A stretch of DNA of 64,000 nucleotides from Ruminococcaceae bacterium R-25 (GTDB lineage Bacteria > Bacillota > Clostridia > Saccharofermentanales > Saccharofermentanaceae). The stretch lies in NCBI GenBank assembly GCA_003149065.1, contig QGFZ01000001.1:248001-312000 (forward strand). Direction: 5' to 3'. Under the pieces are notes generated by a model. That model worked only from the letters and a program-made list of their open reading frames with translations. It made no database searches and was not told where the DNA came from. This document shows positions 41,713 through 50,983 of the stretch, one piece after another. The position numbers and the translations under genes are program-made. Numbering within the stretch: position 1 is the stretch's first letter; each line of letters starts with the position of its first letter.

Positions 41713-42909
41713 ATGAATAAATGGACCAGAGCGGCTATACCGGCATTGTTGATTCACTGTTCTATCGGTACGGTCTATTGTTGGAGCACTTTTAAGCAGT
41801 CTATTGCTAATGCTATTGAGATGACCCCGTTTGCCGTGGGCTGGGCATTCAGCTTTGCGATCTTCTTCCTGGGAATGTCCGCTGCTTTTGCAGGCAAGAT
41901 AGTTGAGCAGAATATTCACAGGTCATCTTTGATCTCGGCTATATGTTTTACGACAGGTATGCTCGGAACAGGCGCAACGATCCATTTCTTTAAGGGACCT
42001 TTGGCGCTTATCCTGATCTACATTTTCTACGGATGCATAATGGGCATCGGCTTAGGTATAGGTTACTTAACGCCTGTAAAGACCCTGATGCTATGGTTTA
42101 AGGACAACAAGGGCCTTGCAACAGGTATCTCGATCATGGGATTCGGACTTGCAAAGGCTATTGCTACTCCGATAATGGAGTTCCTGCAGAATCAGTTCGG
42201 CATAGCTCCGATGTTCTTTATCCTCGGATGCGTTTATTTTGTCATGATGTTTGCAGGCCATCTCCTTCTTAAGAAACCTGAGGGATGGGTCGAGGATAAG
42301 GCTGTTAACAACAGCTTTAAGGCTACATCGATGTTTAAGGACAAGACCTTCATCGGTATCTGGCTCATCTTCTATATCAATATCCACTGCGGTCTTATGC
42401 TTATCACCTATGAAAAGCAGCTCTTAAATGAGAAGTTCGCAGGACTTGCGATTCTTGCGACGATCGTTGCCGTAGTCCCTTCGATCACGGCTGTATGCAA
42501 CGCTTTGGGACGCATAGGTTATTCCACTGTTTCAGATAAGATGAAGGACAGGGCAACCGTATATGGAATTATCTTCCTGTCATGCGTTTTGCTCTGCGGC
42601 CTCAGTGCTGTTGCAGGCAATGGTTGGGTCATCATTGTGTTACTCATGGTGATCAACCTGGGTTATGGCGGCGGTTTCTCAACATTGCCGGCGCTTTTGG
42701 AATCAAGATTCGGCATGAAGAATATTTCAAAGATCCACGGCCTTTCATTGTCTGCATGGGCTGTTGCCGGAATTACAGGCAATAATCTTTCTGAGATCAT
42801 TTTGCAGAACACGAATAACAACTACACGGTAATAATCATTACTGCCATGATCCTTTACGCTGTTGCAGGCGTTATCTATTTCACGATGGTAAAGGCGAAG
42901 AAATCCTGA
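41713..42909 (+). CDS. MFS transporter, OFA (oxalate/formate antiporter) family
   Basis: 398 residues, twelve membrane helices in two halves. The start IHCSIGTVYCWSTFKQSIA and the block GLGIGYLTPVKTLMLWFKDNKGLATGISIMGFG are typical of the OFA family, which carries oxalate, formate or other small organic acids. GGAGGG lies before the ATG. nnrE follows 1 nt after the stop. Substrate cannot be read from sequence. Confidence 0.9.
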   Translation: MNKWTRAAIPALLIHCSIGTVYCWSTFKQSIANAIEMTPFAVGWAFSFAIFFLGMSAAFAGKIVEQNIHRSSLISAICFTTGMLGTGATIHFFKGPLALILIYIFYGCIMGIGLGIGYLTPVKTLMLWFKDNKGLATGISIMGFGLAKAIATPIMEFLQNQFGIAPMFFILGCVYFVMMFAGHLLLKKPEGWVEDKAVNNSFKATSMFKDKTFIGIWLIFYINIHCGLMLITYEKQLLNEKFAGLAILATIVAVVPSITAVCNALGRIGYSTVSDKMKDRATVYGIIFLSCVLLCGLSAVAGNGWVIIVLLMVINLGYGGGFSTLPALLESRFGMKNISKIHGLSLSAWAVAGITGNNLSEIILQNTNNNYTVIIITAMILYAVAGVIYFTMVKAKKS

Positions 42910-42910
42910 C

Positions 42911-43534
42911 ATGCCTATTGCAGTATCGACAGAAGTAATGAGAGCAAGCGATAAGTGGACTATCGAAAACCTTGTCCCGTCCAAAGAATTAATGGCAAGA
43001 GCAGGTAGGGCTATTTTCGAACAGGTGGACTGGAAAGGTCCTGTCGGAATTATCTGCGGAAAAGGAAATAATGCCGGTGACGGATTTGTAGTCGCATCGC
43101 TCCTTAAAGATCACGGGATCGACTGTGAGATCGTCCTGCTCTTCGAGGATGCCTTCTCGGAGGACGGCAGGTATTTCTATGACAAGTGTCTCGAAAAAGG
43201 CGTCAGGACTGTATCTGAGGGTAATTACGGCGCTTATAACACCATTCTCGATTGTATTTTCGGAACAGGATTTAAGGGCGAGGTCAAAGAACCTGCGAAA
43301 TCTGCCATAGAAAAGATCAATGCTTCCGGTGCGTATGTGGTCTCAGCCGACATCAACAGCGGGCTTAACGGCGATACTGGTTTGGGTGACCTCTATGTCA
43401 TTTCCGACATGACAGTATCTATCGGCACGTTTAAATACGGCCATTTTTTGGGGAATGCTAACGCTGCGATGAAGAATAAGGTAAACTGTGATATAGGAAT
43501 AAAGATAATAGGCGAGACAAAAGAATTGTCTTGA
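42911..43534 (+). CDS. nnrE: NAD(P)H-hydrate epimerase
   Basis: 207 residues, the YjeF N-terminal domain alone. It interconverts R and S forms of damaged NAD(P)H hydrate so that the dehydratase can repair them. Motifs are CGKGNNAGDGFVVA (about 49-62), DCIFGTGFKGEV and ADINSGLNGDTG. The kinase-like NnrD domain often fused to it is absent and not found elsewhere in the window. No ribosome binding site is seen; it starts 1 nt after the MFS stop and is probably translationally coupled. Confidence 0.92.
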   Translation: MPIAVSTEVMRASDKWTIENLVPSKELMARAGRAIFEQVDWKGPVGIICGKGNNAGDGFVVASLLKDHGIDCEIVLLFEDAFSEDGRYFYDKCLEKGVRTVSEGNYGAYNTILDCIFGTGFKGEVKEPAKSAIEKINASGAYVVSADINSGLNGDTGLGDLYVISDMTVSIGTFKYGHFLGNANAAMKNKVNCDIGIKIIGETKELS

Positions 43535-43556
43535 TGGAAGGTTAATACTAAGGAAT

Positions 43557-45275
43557 ATGACAGATATAAATGCGCGGAATAATTCGAAAAGAATAGTACC
43601 GATACTTATATTTAATGCTGTATTGGTTGTTTTGGCGATGTTAAGGGCCGGCCTTTGTATCACTACTACTGACGAGGTGTTTAATATCGGTCAGTCATTC
43701 AGAACTATACAAGGAAATCTTTTTCTCGTTGAGAACTGGGATTATTTCCAGACAGGCGATTCTTTCCTTACTCCATTCCTTTACGTTTTTTATAGGATAA
43801 CGGGTTCTACTGAAGGGATAGTTTTATTTTCAAGGATCGTATTCATAGTCCTCCAGGTTCTGCTGTCGGTGTTAATGTATAAGATACTTTCCAGGTTCTT
43901 TGAACGTATCGGAGCCTTCTTTGCAGCAGCGATCTATTCGACGGCTGTTTCATTTCTACTCTTTTACATGTGGTACGACAACTGGGAGATCTACTTCAGA
44001 TTGATTGGTTTATTTCTGGTCTTCTATGTAATAGCCGGTGAAAAGGCAGATAATAAGAATTCATATATCCTGGTATTCATTGCAGGTATTGTACATGCCT
44101 TTATGGTATTTGCTTATCCGACGATGGTGGCTGTTTTCATCTATGTTTTGGTTTTGCTTTTCGCTTATAAGAGAAAGCAATCAGCAAGAGCAAATACTTT
44201 CAGGGCAGTAGCTTATATTTCGGGAGCTGCGCTGGTTTTTGCAGTTTTCGTGGTATACGTGCTTATAAACGGAGTCGGTAATCTCTTTATTTTTAATAAT
44301 GTTATGTCTGAAGCCGGCCTGTCTTCAACAGGAAGGTCAGGATTCTTTGCTTTTGCGAGTACAATTTCGAAGATAAAAGCTCTTATCGTTGAGAATGTTA
44401 TCCACTATATGTTTGCATTGCTCTTGTTTGCTGTTGATATCGTGATCTTATATGTTTTCCGTAAGAGCAAAAAGTGTGTGCTGCTTTTCTGCACGATAAT
44501 GATCGCAGGCTGCATAGTGCTCCTTCTGATGACAGTTTTCCGTTCAGACAGCCTTAATACATTAATGACTTATCTGTCGATCTATACGATCCCTCTTTAT
44601 ATTTTGATCAGAAAGAAATCTGAAAGGACAGGAAAATATAAAGATCTCATAATGGTTCTTTCTGTATCTTCTTTGATAGCAGGCATTGTCTATTCAATGA
44701 CAGCTTTGGACGGAGCGATCAAGTTTTCTGCCGGAGCTAGAGCCGGCGCCATAGTAACCGTGGTCATGCTCTTTGAAGTAATAAAGATGAGTGATTTGAA
44801 AATCGGCAATAAGACTGCTTTTGGAATAATTGCTTCACTGATGATGATACTGAATGTTTTTGCATTGTATTCATTTTCGTTCGAGGGACTAAAGCCATAT
44901 GACTGCAATACTATGATCAAGTCAGGAATATATAAGGGCATTATTGATATCCCGGTAAGTGCTAAGAGATATGAGACTGTCGAAAAAGATCTTGCATCAG
45001 TTATAACTGAAGGCGACAAGACGATCACATGCGGTCCTTATGCAATGGAGTTCTATCTGATGTCTGATCTGAAACCCAATGCGGCTAACCTTTGGGGTGT
45101 TAACAATACAGCGCTGTTATTTGCATATTATGAAAAGTATTACGGAGAACCCGACATAATAGTCTTACATGATTCTGCTTGGGATGAGACTAGTCCGGAG
45201 TTTATCAACTTTGTTGATGAAAAATATAATCTTGTGAAATACACTGACGGATTCTTGATCTATCATCACAATTAA
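43557..45275 (+). CDS. Multi-pass membrane protein, GT-C glycosyltransferase-like
   Basis: 572 residues with about twelve membrane helices and a C-terminal extracytoplasmic domain of about 110 residues. The first outside loop holds an acidic pair (TTTDEVFNIGQSF) at the position of the catalytic Asp/Glu of GT-C (family 39-like) enzymes, which transfer sugars from polyprenyl-phosphate donors. The match is to topology and one motif. AAGGA lies before the ATG; a HAD phosphatase gene follows after 12 nt. Confidence 0.65.
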   Translation: MTDINARNNSKRIVPILIFNAVLVVLAMLRAGLCITTTDEVFNIGQSFRTIQGNLFLVENWDYFQTGDSFLTPFLYVFYRITGSTEGIVLFSRIVFIVLQVLLSVLMYKILSRFFERIGAFFAAAIYSTAVSFLLFYMWYDNWEIYFRLIGLFLVFYVIAGEKADNKNSYILVFIAGIVHAFMVFAYPTMVAVFIYVLVLLFAYKRKQSARANTFRAVAYISGAALVFAVFVVYVLINGVGNLFIFNNVMSEAGLSSTGRSGFFAFASTISKIKALIVENVIHYMFALLLFAVDIVILYVFRKSKKCVLLFCTIMIAGCIVLLLMTVFRSDSLNTLMTYLSIYTIPLYILIRKKSERTGKYKDLIMVLSVSSLIAGIVYSMTALDGAIKFSAGARAGAIVTVVMLFEVIKMSDLKIGNKTAFGIIASLMMILNVFALYSFSFEGLKPYDCNTMIKSGIYKGIIDIPVSAKRYETVEKDLASVITEGDKTITCGPYAMEFYLMSDLKPNAANLWGVNNTALLFAYYEKYYGEPDIIVLHDSAWDETSPEFINFVDEKYNLVKYTDGFLIYHHN

Positions 45276-45287
45276 TTTGGGGATAGG

Positions 45288-46127
45288 ATGCCTGTGAAAA
45301 CATTGTTTGTTACTGACCTTGACGGAACGCTTATGAGGAGCGATCTGACGATATCGGATTTTTCTGTAAAGACTATAAACAGATTAGTAGAGCAGGGGAT
45401 AAGCTTTACTTATGCGACTGCAAGATCGATAGTGAGCGCTAGAACGATTACTTCTGAACTGAAACTTGATCTTCCGGTTATTACCAGAAACGGAGCCGTA
45501 CTCGCGGAAAACAACACAGGAAATATTTTTGAGAAGGCACTGTTTACAAAAAGGGAAGTTGAACTTCTTAAGGAACTGCTGACAGAGCTTCCAAAAGCAG
45601 GCTTTGTATCCTGTTATTTCGGTGATGACATGATCAAGACCTTTGCTGATACCTGGCATACGGAAGGCCTTCAGGGTTATCTCGATTACTACAAAGATGA
45701 TCCTGCTACGGTAATCGTTCCTGATATAAACGGGATGTTCACGGGCGACCCTGGTTACGTTACCCTGATAGGTGATAAGGACGAGATAGAGCCAATATAT
45801 AAAATAGCATCTGAGTATACGGGCTGGGAATGTATTTTCCAGAAAGACATTTACAGGGATGAATTCTGGCTCGAGATCTGCCCTCAGAACTGTACAAAAG
45901 CAAAATCCATACTCAAGCTGAAAGAAGAGTATGGATTTGATAAGCTTGTTGTTTTCGGCGATTCGGTAAATGACCTGCCGATGTTTAAGATCGCTGATGA
46001 ATCCTATGCGGTAGCAAACGCGATAGATGAATTGAAGGCGCAGGCCACAAAAGTCATCGGAAGCAATGAGGAAGATGCTGTTGCAAGATTCCTTATTGAT
46101 TATTTGGATTCGTCTATTACGGTCTGA
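45288..46127 (+). CDS. Cof-type HAD-superfamily phosphatase
   Basis: 279 residues. HAD motif I DLDGT (about 10-14), motif II ATARS, the C2 cap typical of Cof/YidA proteins, and motifs III-IV in VVFGDSVNDLPMF. These hydrolyse small phosphorylated sugars or cofactors in the cytoplasm. The 3' end overlaps the convergent lipoprotein gene by 28 nt. Confidence 0.9.
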   Translation: MPVKTLFVTDLDGTLMRSDLTISDFSVKTINRLVEQGISFTYATARSIVSARTITSELKLDLPVITRNGAVLAENNTGNIFEKALFTKREVELLKELLTELPKAGFVSCYFGDDMIKTFADTWHTEGLQGYLDYYKDDPATVIVPDINGMFTGDPGYVTLIGDKDEIEPIYKIASEYTGWECIFQKDIYRDEFWLEICPQNCTKAKSILKLKEEYGFDKLVVFGDSVNDLPMFKIADESYAVANAIDELKAQATKVIGSNEEDAVARFLIDYLDSSITV

Positions 46128-48445
46128 AGGCGCTTCTGCATAACAGTGATAACGTCATCCAATGATTTCTGACCGTTAAAGTATGCAGAAGATTCTTCTC
46201 TTAAAATGCTTTCGATTGAGCTTCCTGCGCTTATTCCGCCATATGAGGAAGATAAGATCTCCTCATATTTATCGATGGCTTCAGGACCGAGTTTTGCTTT
46301 CTTGACGGAACGATCGGATTTGCTCTCTTCGTCGATACTTGAGTTATAGTAGTCAAGTTTCTTTTCAGCTATGTAGCGGAGTGCCTTGCGGTTGATCGGA
46401 TTGGATTCCTTATGACACTGGACATCGTAAGAGAGAAGGAGCTTTACGAAATCTGCGCAGGCATCAGGGAATTTCGTGTCAAGTGAGACGCTTACGAATT
46501 CGCTTGATACAGTTAAGGGACCTCTGCCGTCGTAGGAAGGGAGGCCGTAAACGCCGATGTTGCTGCCGAAGAGCCTATATCTGTCCAAATAGTTTTCGAA
46601 AGAATAGAAATTGCCGTAAACTGCTCCGATCTTTCCTTCAATCTCTGCTGACTTGCCGGAGAGAACTGCATCTATTTCCATTTCGGCTTCGTAAACAGAA
46701 CGGTTGTGTTCAGTGACATAACCGAACCCAAGGCCATTTGAACCGGCAGAAATATCACTTCCGTATTCATCAACGAACAACATGAGATTTCTGAAATCTT
46801 CACCTTCGAGATTAACTTTCCCGTCCTTAATGAAAACATCACTCATGTTGAGGAAAAGCTTTGTGAAGTATTCCTGCTTACTCATCTCAAAGCCTTTGGT
46901 CTTGCTTATCGGATCGGTGCCGTTGCATTTGTCATTTAAGAATTTCTTATATTCATCGAATGTGAATCCCTGTTTTCCTGAAGGAACGTTGGAGACATCG
47001 GTGATGATTCCGGATGCGCTGATATCCAAAGGTATACGGTATATAGAACTGCCTGACTTAGCTGCATCCAATGCATTGGAAAAATATTCCTGCTTATAGG
47101 ATGCATCGCTGAAGTTGAAGTACGGTGCAAGATCAAGATAACGGCTGCTGTCAGATGGGTCAGCTACAGGGTTATAAAGCAGCAGAATGTCAGCATTTAC
47201 GTCCTGGTATTCGCCTGATTCATCGTAGGGCATAACGAACTTGATAAAGCAGGGATTATCCTGTCTGTTATAGATCTTTGCCGCATAGAGATCCGAATAC
47301 TCGGGATATGCATCTTCACCAAGCGACAGCGTTAATACCGTCTTGCCGGCGTTGGGATTTCTGTCAGCTCTCTTCAGATGCATTATCTTATAAACATCAC
47401 CCGAATAATAATATGAGTTGTCGTAAACATATCCGCCTAAGACAATATCGTTACCGTCATCTGAAACATAAAGAGTCTGGGTGTCAATGACATCGTAAAA
47501 TGATTCATCAACATTACTGTAATCGAATAACTGTTTCAGAGTTCCTGATTCAGCATCAACCAAATTCAGACCCTTAAGGTCACGTGATACGGTCTTGCCG
47601 TTGCAGTATTCGAGCATGTATGTATCTTCGCTGCCGTAAAGACCTTTGAGTTCGGATGCTTCGCCGGTAGCAAGATCCATCTTTACATATGAGAGTTCAT
47701 TCTGTAATAATACTTGGAAAATGACTTTGCCGTTTTCCGCCGGAATCATCTCACCAATGCCGGATATACCATACTGGAAAATATTGCTGAAGTCCGGTTC
47801 ATATTGACTGCCGTCAGGTTTTACGACTACTAAAAATTCGTCATTCCATTTGTCATCGTATAAAGAGAATACCTTGTAATCATTTGTTGTATAGATATCA
47901 CTGATGGACGTTTTTTCTGCTACGTGCCAGCTGGACTCGGGAATTGTTAATTCTTCGCCATTTAACAGATAGCCTCTGTCGCTTTCTGTATTGTCTTTGT
48001 TTCTCTCAATGATACGTTCCAGAAGATTCATCCTGCCGTCTGATATCCACGCCTTCTGGACTGTTCTGAACTTTCCGTCCTGATAAGAAATAGCATTTGT
48101 CTTTTCCAGGAGTTCGCCATCGAAAGAGTATCTCAGAATGGACTGTTCATATAATTGGAGAAGTTCCTCATCTGTAAGTTTATTATAATCTCCATCGTAA
48201 TACTTCGAAGCTTCGGCCATTAAATAGACTGAGTCTTCAGTCGCTCCGACAACCTCAAACCATGAGTATTCATATTTGTTGGAGGGATAGAGATTGGCTG
48301 TTTCAAACGAAGTTACTTCAAACCAGGGATCGGTTTCCTTGATGACTTCGTATTTTTTCTTTTTTGAAGAGCATGAAGATGCAGGCAATGCAATGAGCAA
48401 TGCCAAAAGAGCAGAAATGAGTTTTAGGTCTTTTCTAGTTTTCAT
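46100..48445 (-). CDS. Large lipoprotein with solute-binding-like C-terminal domain
   Basis: 781 residues. Lipoprotein signal peptide (KLISALLALLIALPASSC, lipidated Cys at about 25). Residues about 60-360 have repeated strand patterns like a beta-propeller; residues about 380-770 resemble extracellular sugar-binding proteins (DLAPYFNF, KQEYFTKLFLNM, GPLTVSSEFVSVS, ACADFVKLLLS). No ABC permease partner is adjacent. It has no ribosome binding site: a -10-like TAGAAT lies 6 nt before the ATG. It diverges from the response regulator gene and may be linked to that system. Ligand unknown. Confidence 0.75.
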   Translation of the reverse strand: MKTRKDLKLISALLALLIALPASSCSSKKKKYEVIKETDPWFEVTSFETANLYPSNKYEYSWFEVVGATEDSVYLMAEASKYYDGDYNKLTDEELLQLYEQSILRYSFDGELLEKTNAISYQDGKFRTVQKAWISDGRMNLLERIIERNKDNTESDRGYLLNGEELTIPESSWHVAEKTSISDIYTTNDYKVFSLYDDKWNDEFLVVVKPDGSQYEPDFSNIFQYGISGIGEMIPAENGKVIFQVLLQNELSYVKMDLATGEASELKGLYGSEDTYMLEYCNGKTVSRDLKGLNLVDAESGTLKQLFDYSNVDESFYDVIDTQTLYVSDDGNDIVLGGYVYDNSYYYSGDVYKIMHLKRADRNPNAGKTVLTLSLGEDAYPEYSDLYAAKIYNRQDNPCFIKFVMPYDESGEYQDVNADILLLYNPVADPSDSSRYLDLAPYFNFSDASYKQEYFSNALDAAKSGSSIYRIPLDISASGIITDVSNVPSGKQGFTFDEYKKFLNDKCNGTDPISKTKGFEMSKQEYFTKLFLNMSDVFIKDGKVNLEGEDFRNLMLFVDEYGSDISAGSNGLGFGYVTEHNRSVYEAEMEIDAVLSGKSAEIEGKIGAVYGNFYSFENYLDRYRLFGSNIGVYGLPSYDGRGPLTVSSEFVSVSLDTKFPDACADFVKLLLSYDVQCHKESNPINRKALRYIAEKKLDYYNSSIDEESKSDRSVKKAKLGPEAIDKYEEILSSSYGGISAGSSIESILREESSAYFNGQKSLDDVITVMQKRLQTVIDESK

Positions 48446-48451
48446 GAGTTT

Positions 48452-48459
48452 ATTCTATA
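48452..48459 (-). promoter_or_regulatory. -10 region of the lipoprotein gene, probably leaderless
   Basis: On the minus strand GGTATAGAAT contains TATAGA (with TGG extension) and TAGAAT. Either reading puts the transcript start within three bases of the ATG at 48445. No -35 match and no Shine-Dalgarno sequence. Confidence 0.45.
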
Positions 48460-48511
48460 CCAATCCGGCAAATAAAAGAGTTAAGATTCAGGTAACATTT
48501 ATGTCCTCAAA

Positions 48512-48540
48512 TTGATTTGGGAAAGGTTTAGGAATAAGAT
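48512..48540 (+). promoter_or_regulatory. Promoter of the response-regulator operon, probably leaderless
   Basis: TTGATT (48512-48517), 17-nt spacer, TAAGAT (48535-48540), 6 nt before the ATG at 48547. The nearest AGGA is 13 nt from the ATG, too far for normal use. Confidence 0.55.
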
Positions 48541-48546
48541 TTTGAC

Positions 48547-49215
48547 ATGAGCAGAATATTGATCGTTGAAGATGATGAAGATATCGGTGCAGTCCTTCAA
48601 AAAGAACTGATGAAGGACGGCTATGAAGTCCTGCGCGCCGTAACGGGAACGGAAGGCCGCATGATGCTCGGCACTAATCCTGATCTGATCCTTATGGATC
48701 TCATGCTGCCGGGTCTTACGGGCGAAGAACTCCTTACGCATATCCCTAAGGAAACTCCCGTAATAGCAGTAAGCGCAAGGTCTTCGATCGATGACAAGGT
48801 ATCCCTCTTATCCAGCGGATGCGTTGACTATATAACCAAACCCTTTGATATTAAGGAGCTCAAAGCGAGGGTAATAGCAGCGCTTCGTACAGTGGAGAAT
48901 AAGAAGAGTTCGAATGTCATCACATGCGGTGATATGACCATCGATACCGACAAGCATGAAGTAAAGATAGAAGGTAAAGAATTAAAGCTTACGAGGACAG
49001 AATACGCGATATTGAAGATGCTGGCATCAGGTGACGGACGCGTAATATCCAAGTCGGAGCTCTTAGACCTTATAAAGAGCGAGACTCCCGATTGTACGGA
49101 GAGCTCGGTCAAGGTTCATGTAAGCAACTTAAGAAAGAAGATAAAAGAAATTACCGATATTGAATATGTGGAAGCAGTATGGGGCATAGGCTTCAAGCTG
49201 AAAGGAGACACTTAA
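48547..49215 (+). CDS. OmpR/PhoB family response regulator
   Basis: 222 residues. Receiver with acidic pocket VEDDED, phospho-acceptor D51 (ILMDLMLPG) and K98 (TKPFD); winged-helix domain at about 125-220 (TRTEYAILKMLAS, SSVKVHVSNLRKKI, VWGIGFKL). Its gene overlaps the ABC ATPase by 1 nt. The cognate kinase is likely 55650-56576 at the far end of the same operon. It probably controls this operon in response to an antimicrobial or envelope signal (inference from the arrangement). Confidence 0.93.
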   Translation: MSRILIVEDDEDIGAVLQKELMKDGYEVLRAVTGTEGRMMLGTNPDLILMDLMLPGLTGEELLTHIPKETPVIAVSARSSIDDKVSLLSSGCVDYITKPFDIKELKARVIAALRTVENKKSSNVITCGDMTIDTDKHEVKIEGKELKLTRTEYAILKMLASGDGRVISKSELLDLIKSETPDCTESSVKVHVSNLRKKIKEITDIEYVEAVWGIGFKLKGDT

Positions 49216-50132
49216 TGGAAAACGTACTCTCAGTAAAGGACCTTTGTAAGAATTACGGCAAGAACCGTATCCTTAAGAACGTTACGATGGATATCCCGAA
49301 AGGTTCCATCTTCGGTCTTGTCGGCAGGAACGGCGCAGGTAAGACCACGCTCATGAGGATAGTAACAGGTCTTGCAGCTCCTACATCCGGCACTTACAGT
49401 ATCGGAGGCGTAAACAGCAGCGACAAGAAGATCCTGGCTGTCAGAAGACGTATGGGTTCGATCATTGAGAGTCCTGCTATCTACAAAAATCTTTCGGCTT
49501 ATGACAACATTAAGCTCCAATACATTAATCTCGGAATGACCTCATATGACACCATCCAGGATCTTTTGGAACTTGTAGAACTTCAAGATACCGGAAAGAA
49601 GAAGGCTGGTAAGTTCTCACTCGGTATGAGACAGAGATTGGGAATCGCAATCGCTCTTTGTGGTTATCCTGATATCCTGGTTCTTGATGAACCTATCAAC
49701 GGCTTGGATCCCCAGGGTATCATCCAGATGCGTGAGATCCTTTTAAGGATCAACCACGAAAAGCATGTGACGATCCTGATCTCGAGCCACATTCTTGAGG
49801 AATTATCAAAGCTCGCGACTCATTATGCATTCATCGAAAAAGGTGAGATATTGCAGGTGTTGAGCAGCCACGAACTTATGAGCAAAGTAAGAAAGGCATC
49901 AAGACTTAAGACAACATCAACAGAACTCCTGTGTCCTGTATTCGACCGTGAGGGAATCGAATACAAAGTCGAGGATGAAGAAAATATCGATATCTATACT
50001 GATATTACCGCGAGCAAGATATTCAATCTTGCAAACGAAGCAGGTGCTGAGGTCATCAGCATAAATGAGAATAATGAGAGCCTTGAAGGATACTTCATGA
50101 ATCTCGTTGCCAAGAAGGATGGAATCTCATGA
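49215..50132 (+). CDS. ABC transporter ATP-binding protein (BcrA-like)
   Basis: 305 residues. Walker A GRNGAGKTTLM (about 39-49), signature FSLGMRQRLGIA, Walker B ILVLDEPINGLDP, H-loop ISSHILEE, and a C-terminal extension typical of peptide-antibiotic exporters. AGGAG lies 7 nt before the ATG at 49215, which overlaps the regulator stop (TAATG). An in-frame ATG at 49179 inside the regulator gene is rejected. It would energise the five permeases that follow. Confidence 0.93.
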   Translation: MENVLSVKDLCKNYGKNRILKNVTMDIPKGSIFGLVGRNGAGKTTLMRIVTGLAAPTSGTYSIGGVNSSDKKILAVRRRMGSIIESPAIYKNLSAYDNIKLQYINLGMTSYDTIQDLLELVELQDTGKKKAGKFSLGMRQRLGIAIALCGYPDILVLDEPINGLDPQGIIQMREILLRINHEKHVTILISSHILEELSKLATHYAFIEKGEILQVLSSHELMSKVRKASRLKTTSTELLCPVFDREGIEYKVEDEENIDIYTDITASKIFNLANEAGAEVISINENNESLEGYFMNLVAKKDGIS

Positions 50133-50980
50133 TCCGCGCATTAAGATCATCTTTTTTCAGGTTCTTCAGGACGGGACTCTTTTTCAAGAGCCTTGTATTT
50201 ACTGCTGTCCTGGCATTCTTTCTTATCTTCAGGACTTGTACTGAAGATATGAATCTCCTGCCGTTTCAGCAGCCGAGATTTATAAATAACAATTTTATAA
50301 TGACTACACTTGTCACACTTGTTTACGTAGTCCCGTTCGGCACTGCGATCTTTGCGACTATCCATACAGGATCAGACGTGTCATTCAGGTCGATCAACAA
50401 CAAGATCGCAACAGGTATCTCAAGAACACAATTATTCCTGGCTGATCTGACAGTTACACTTCTGACGACCGAGCTCTCGGTTATTATTCAGTCTGTGATA
50501 ATCTGTCTTTTCGCAAGATTTGCACCTGTTAAGCAGAGTATCAGGATCAACAGCACGATCATTAATATCGTGCTCTGCATCATGGTGATATGTGCAGCTT
50601 TCAGCGCCGTTTATGTCTGCCTGCAGTATTTCAGCAGCAATAAGCTCCTGGCACTTATCATCTCGCTCTTGATCATTCCGGCACTCGTTGTTTCAACTCA
50701 ATTGGTCGAGGGAAAATTAGATGAGCCTTACAGACTGTATCAATATGAATATATTGAGGGTGAAGAGCCGAAAGTCACCGGGTGGGAAGTCAATCCTGCT
50801 TATGTCAGCGGAACATCAAGAGAAGTGCTGACATTTATATATAACACGACTCCTTATACTTATAAGTTTGCTGAAGCGGATAAAGGTGCTCTTAAATCCG
50901 AAACTATTGCATCAGGAATTGTATTTTTGACAGCTACAGCTCTTGGCCTTCTCAGCATAAACAAAAAGGAGTATCAGTAA
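50129..50980 (+). CDS. ABC-2 type permease
   Basis: 283 residues, six membrane helices. The cytoplasmic loop after helix 2 reads SFRSINNKIATGISRTQLFLADL, the ABC-2 pattern for membrane components of peptide or lantibiotic exporters. It differs from the four longer permeases that follow and may be the common partner. Overlaps the ATPase gene by 4 nt. Confidence 0.85.
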   Translation: MIRALRSSFFRFFRTGLFFKSLVFTAVLAFFLIFRTCTEDMNLLPFQQPRFINNNFIMTTLVTLVYVVPFGTAIFATIHTGSDVSFRSINNKIATGISRTQLFLADLTVTLLTTELSVIIQSVIICLFARFAPVKQSIRINSTIINIVLCIMVICAAFSAVYVCLQYFSSNKLLALIISLLIIPALVVSTQLVEGKLDEPYRLYQYEYIEGEEPKVTGWEVNPAYVSGTSREVLTFIYNTTPYTYKFAEADKGALKSETIASGIVFLTATALGLLSINKKEYQ

Positions 50981-50983
50981 TCT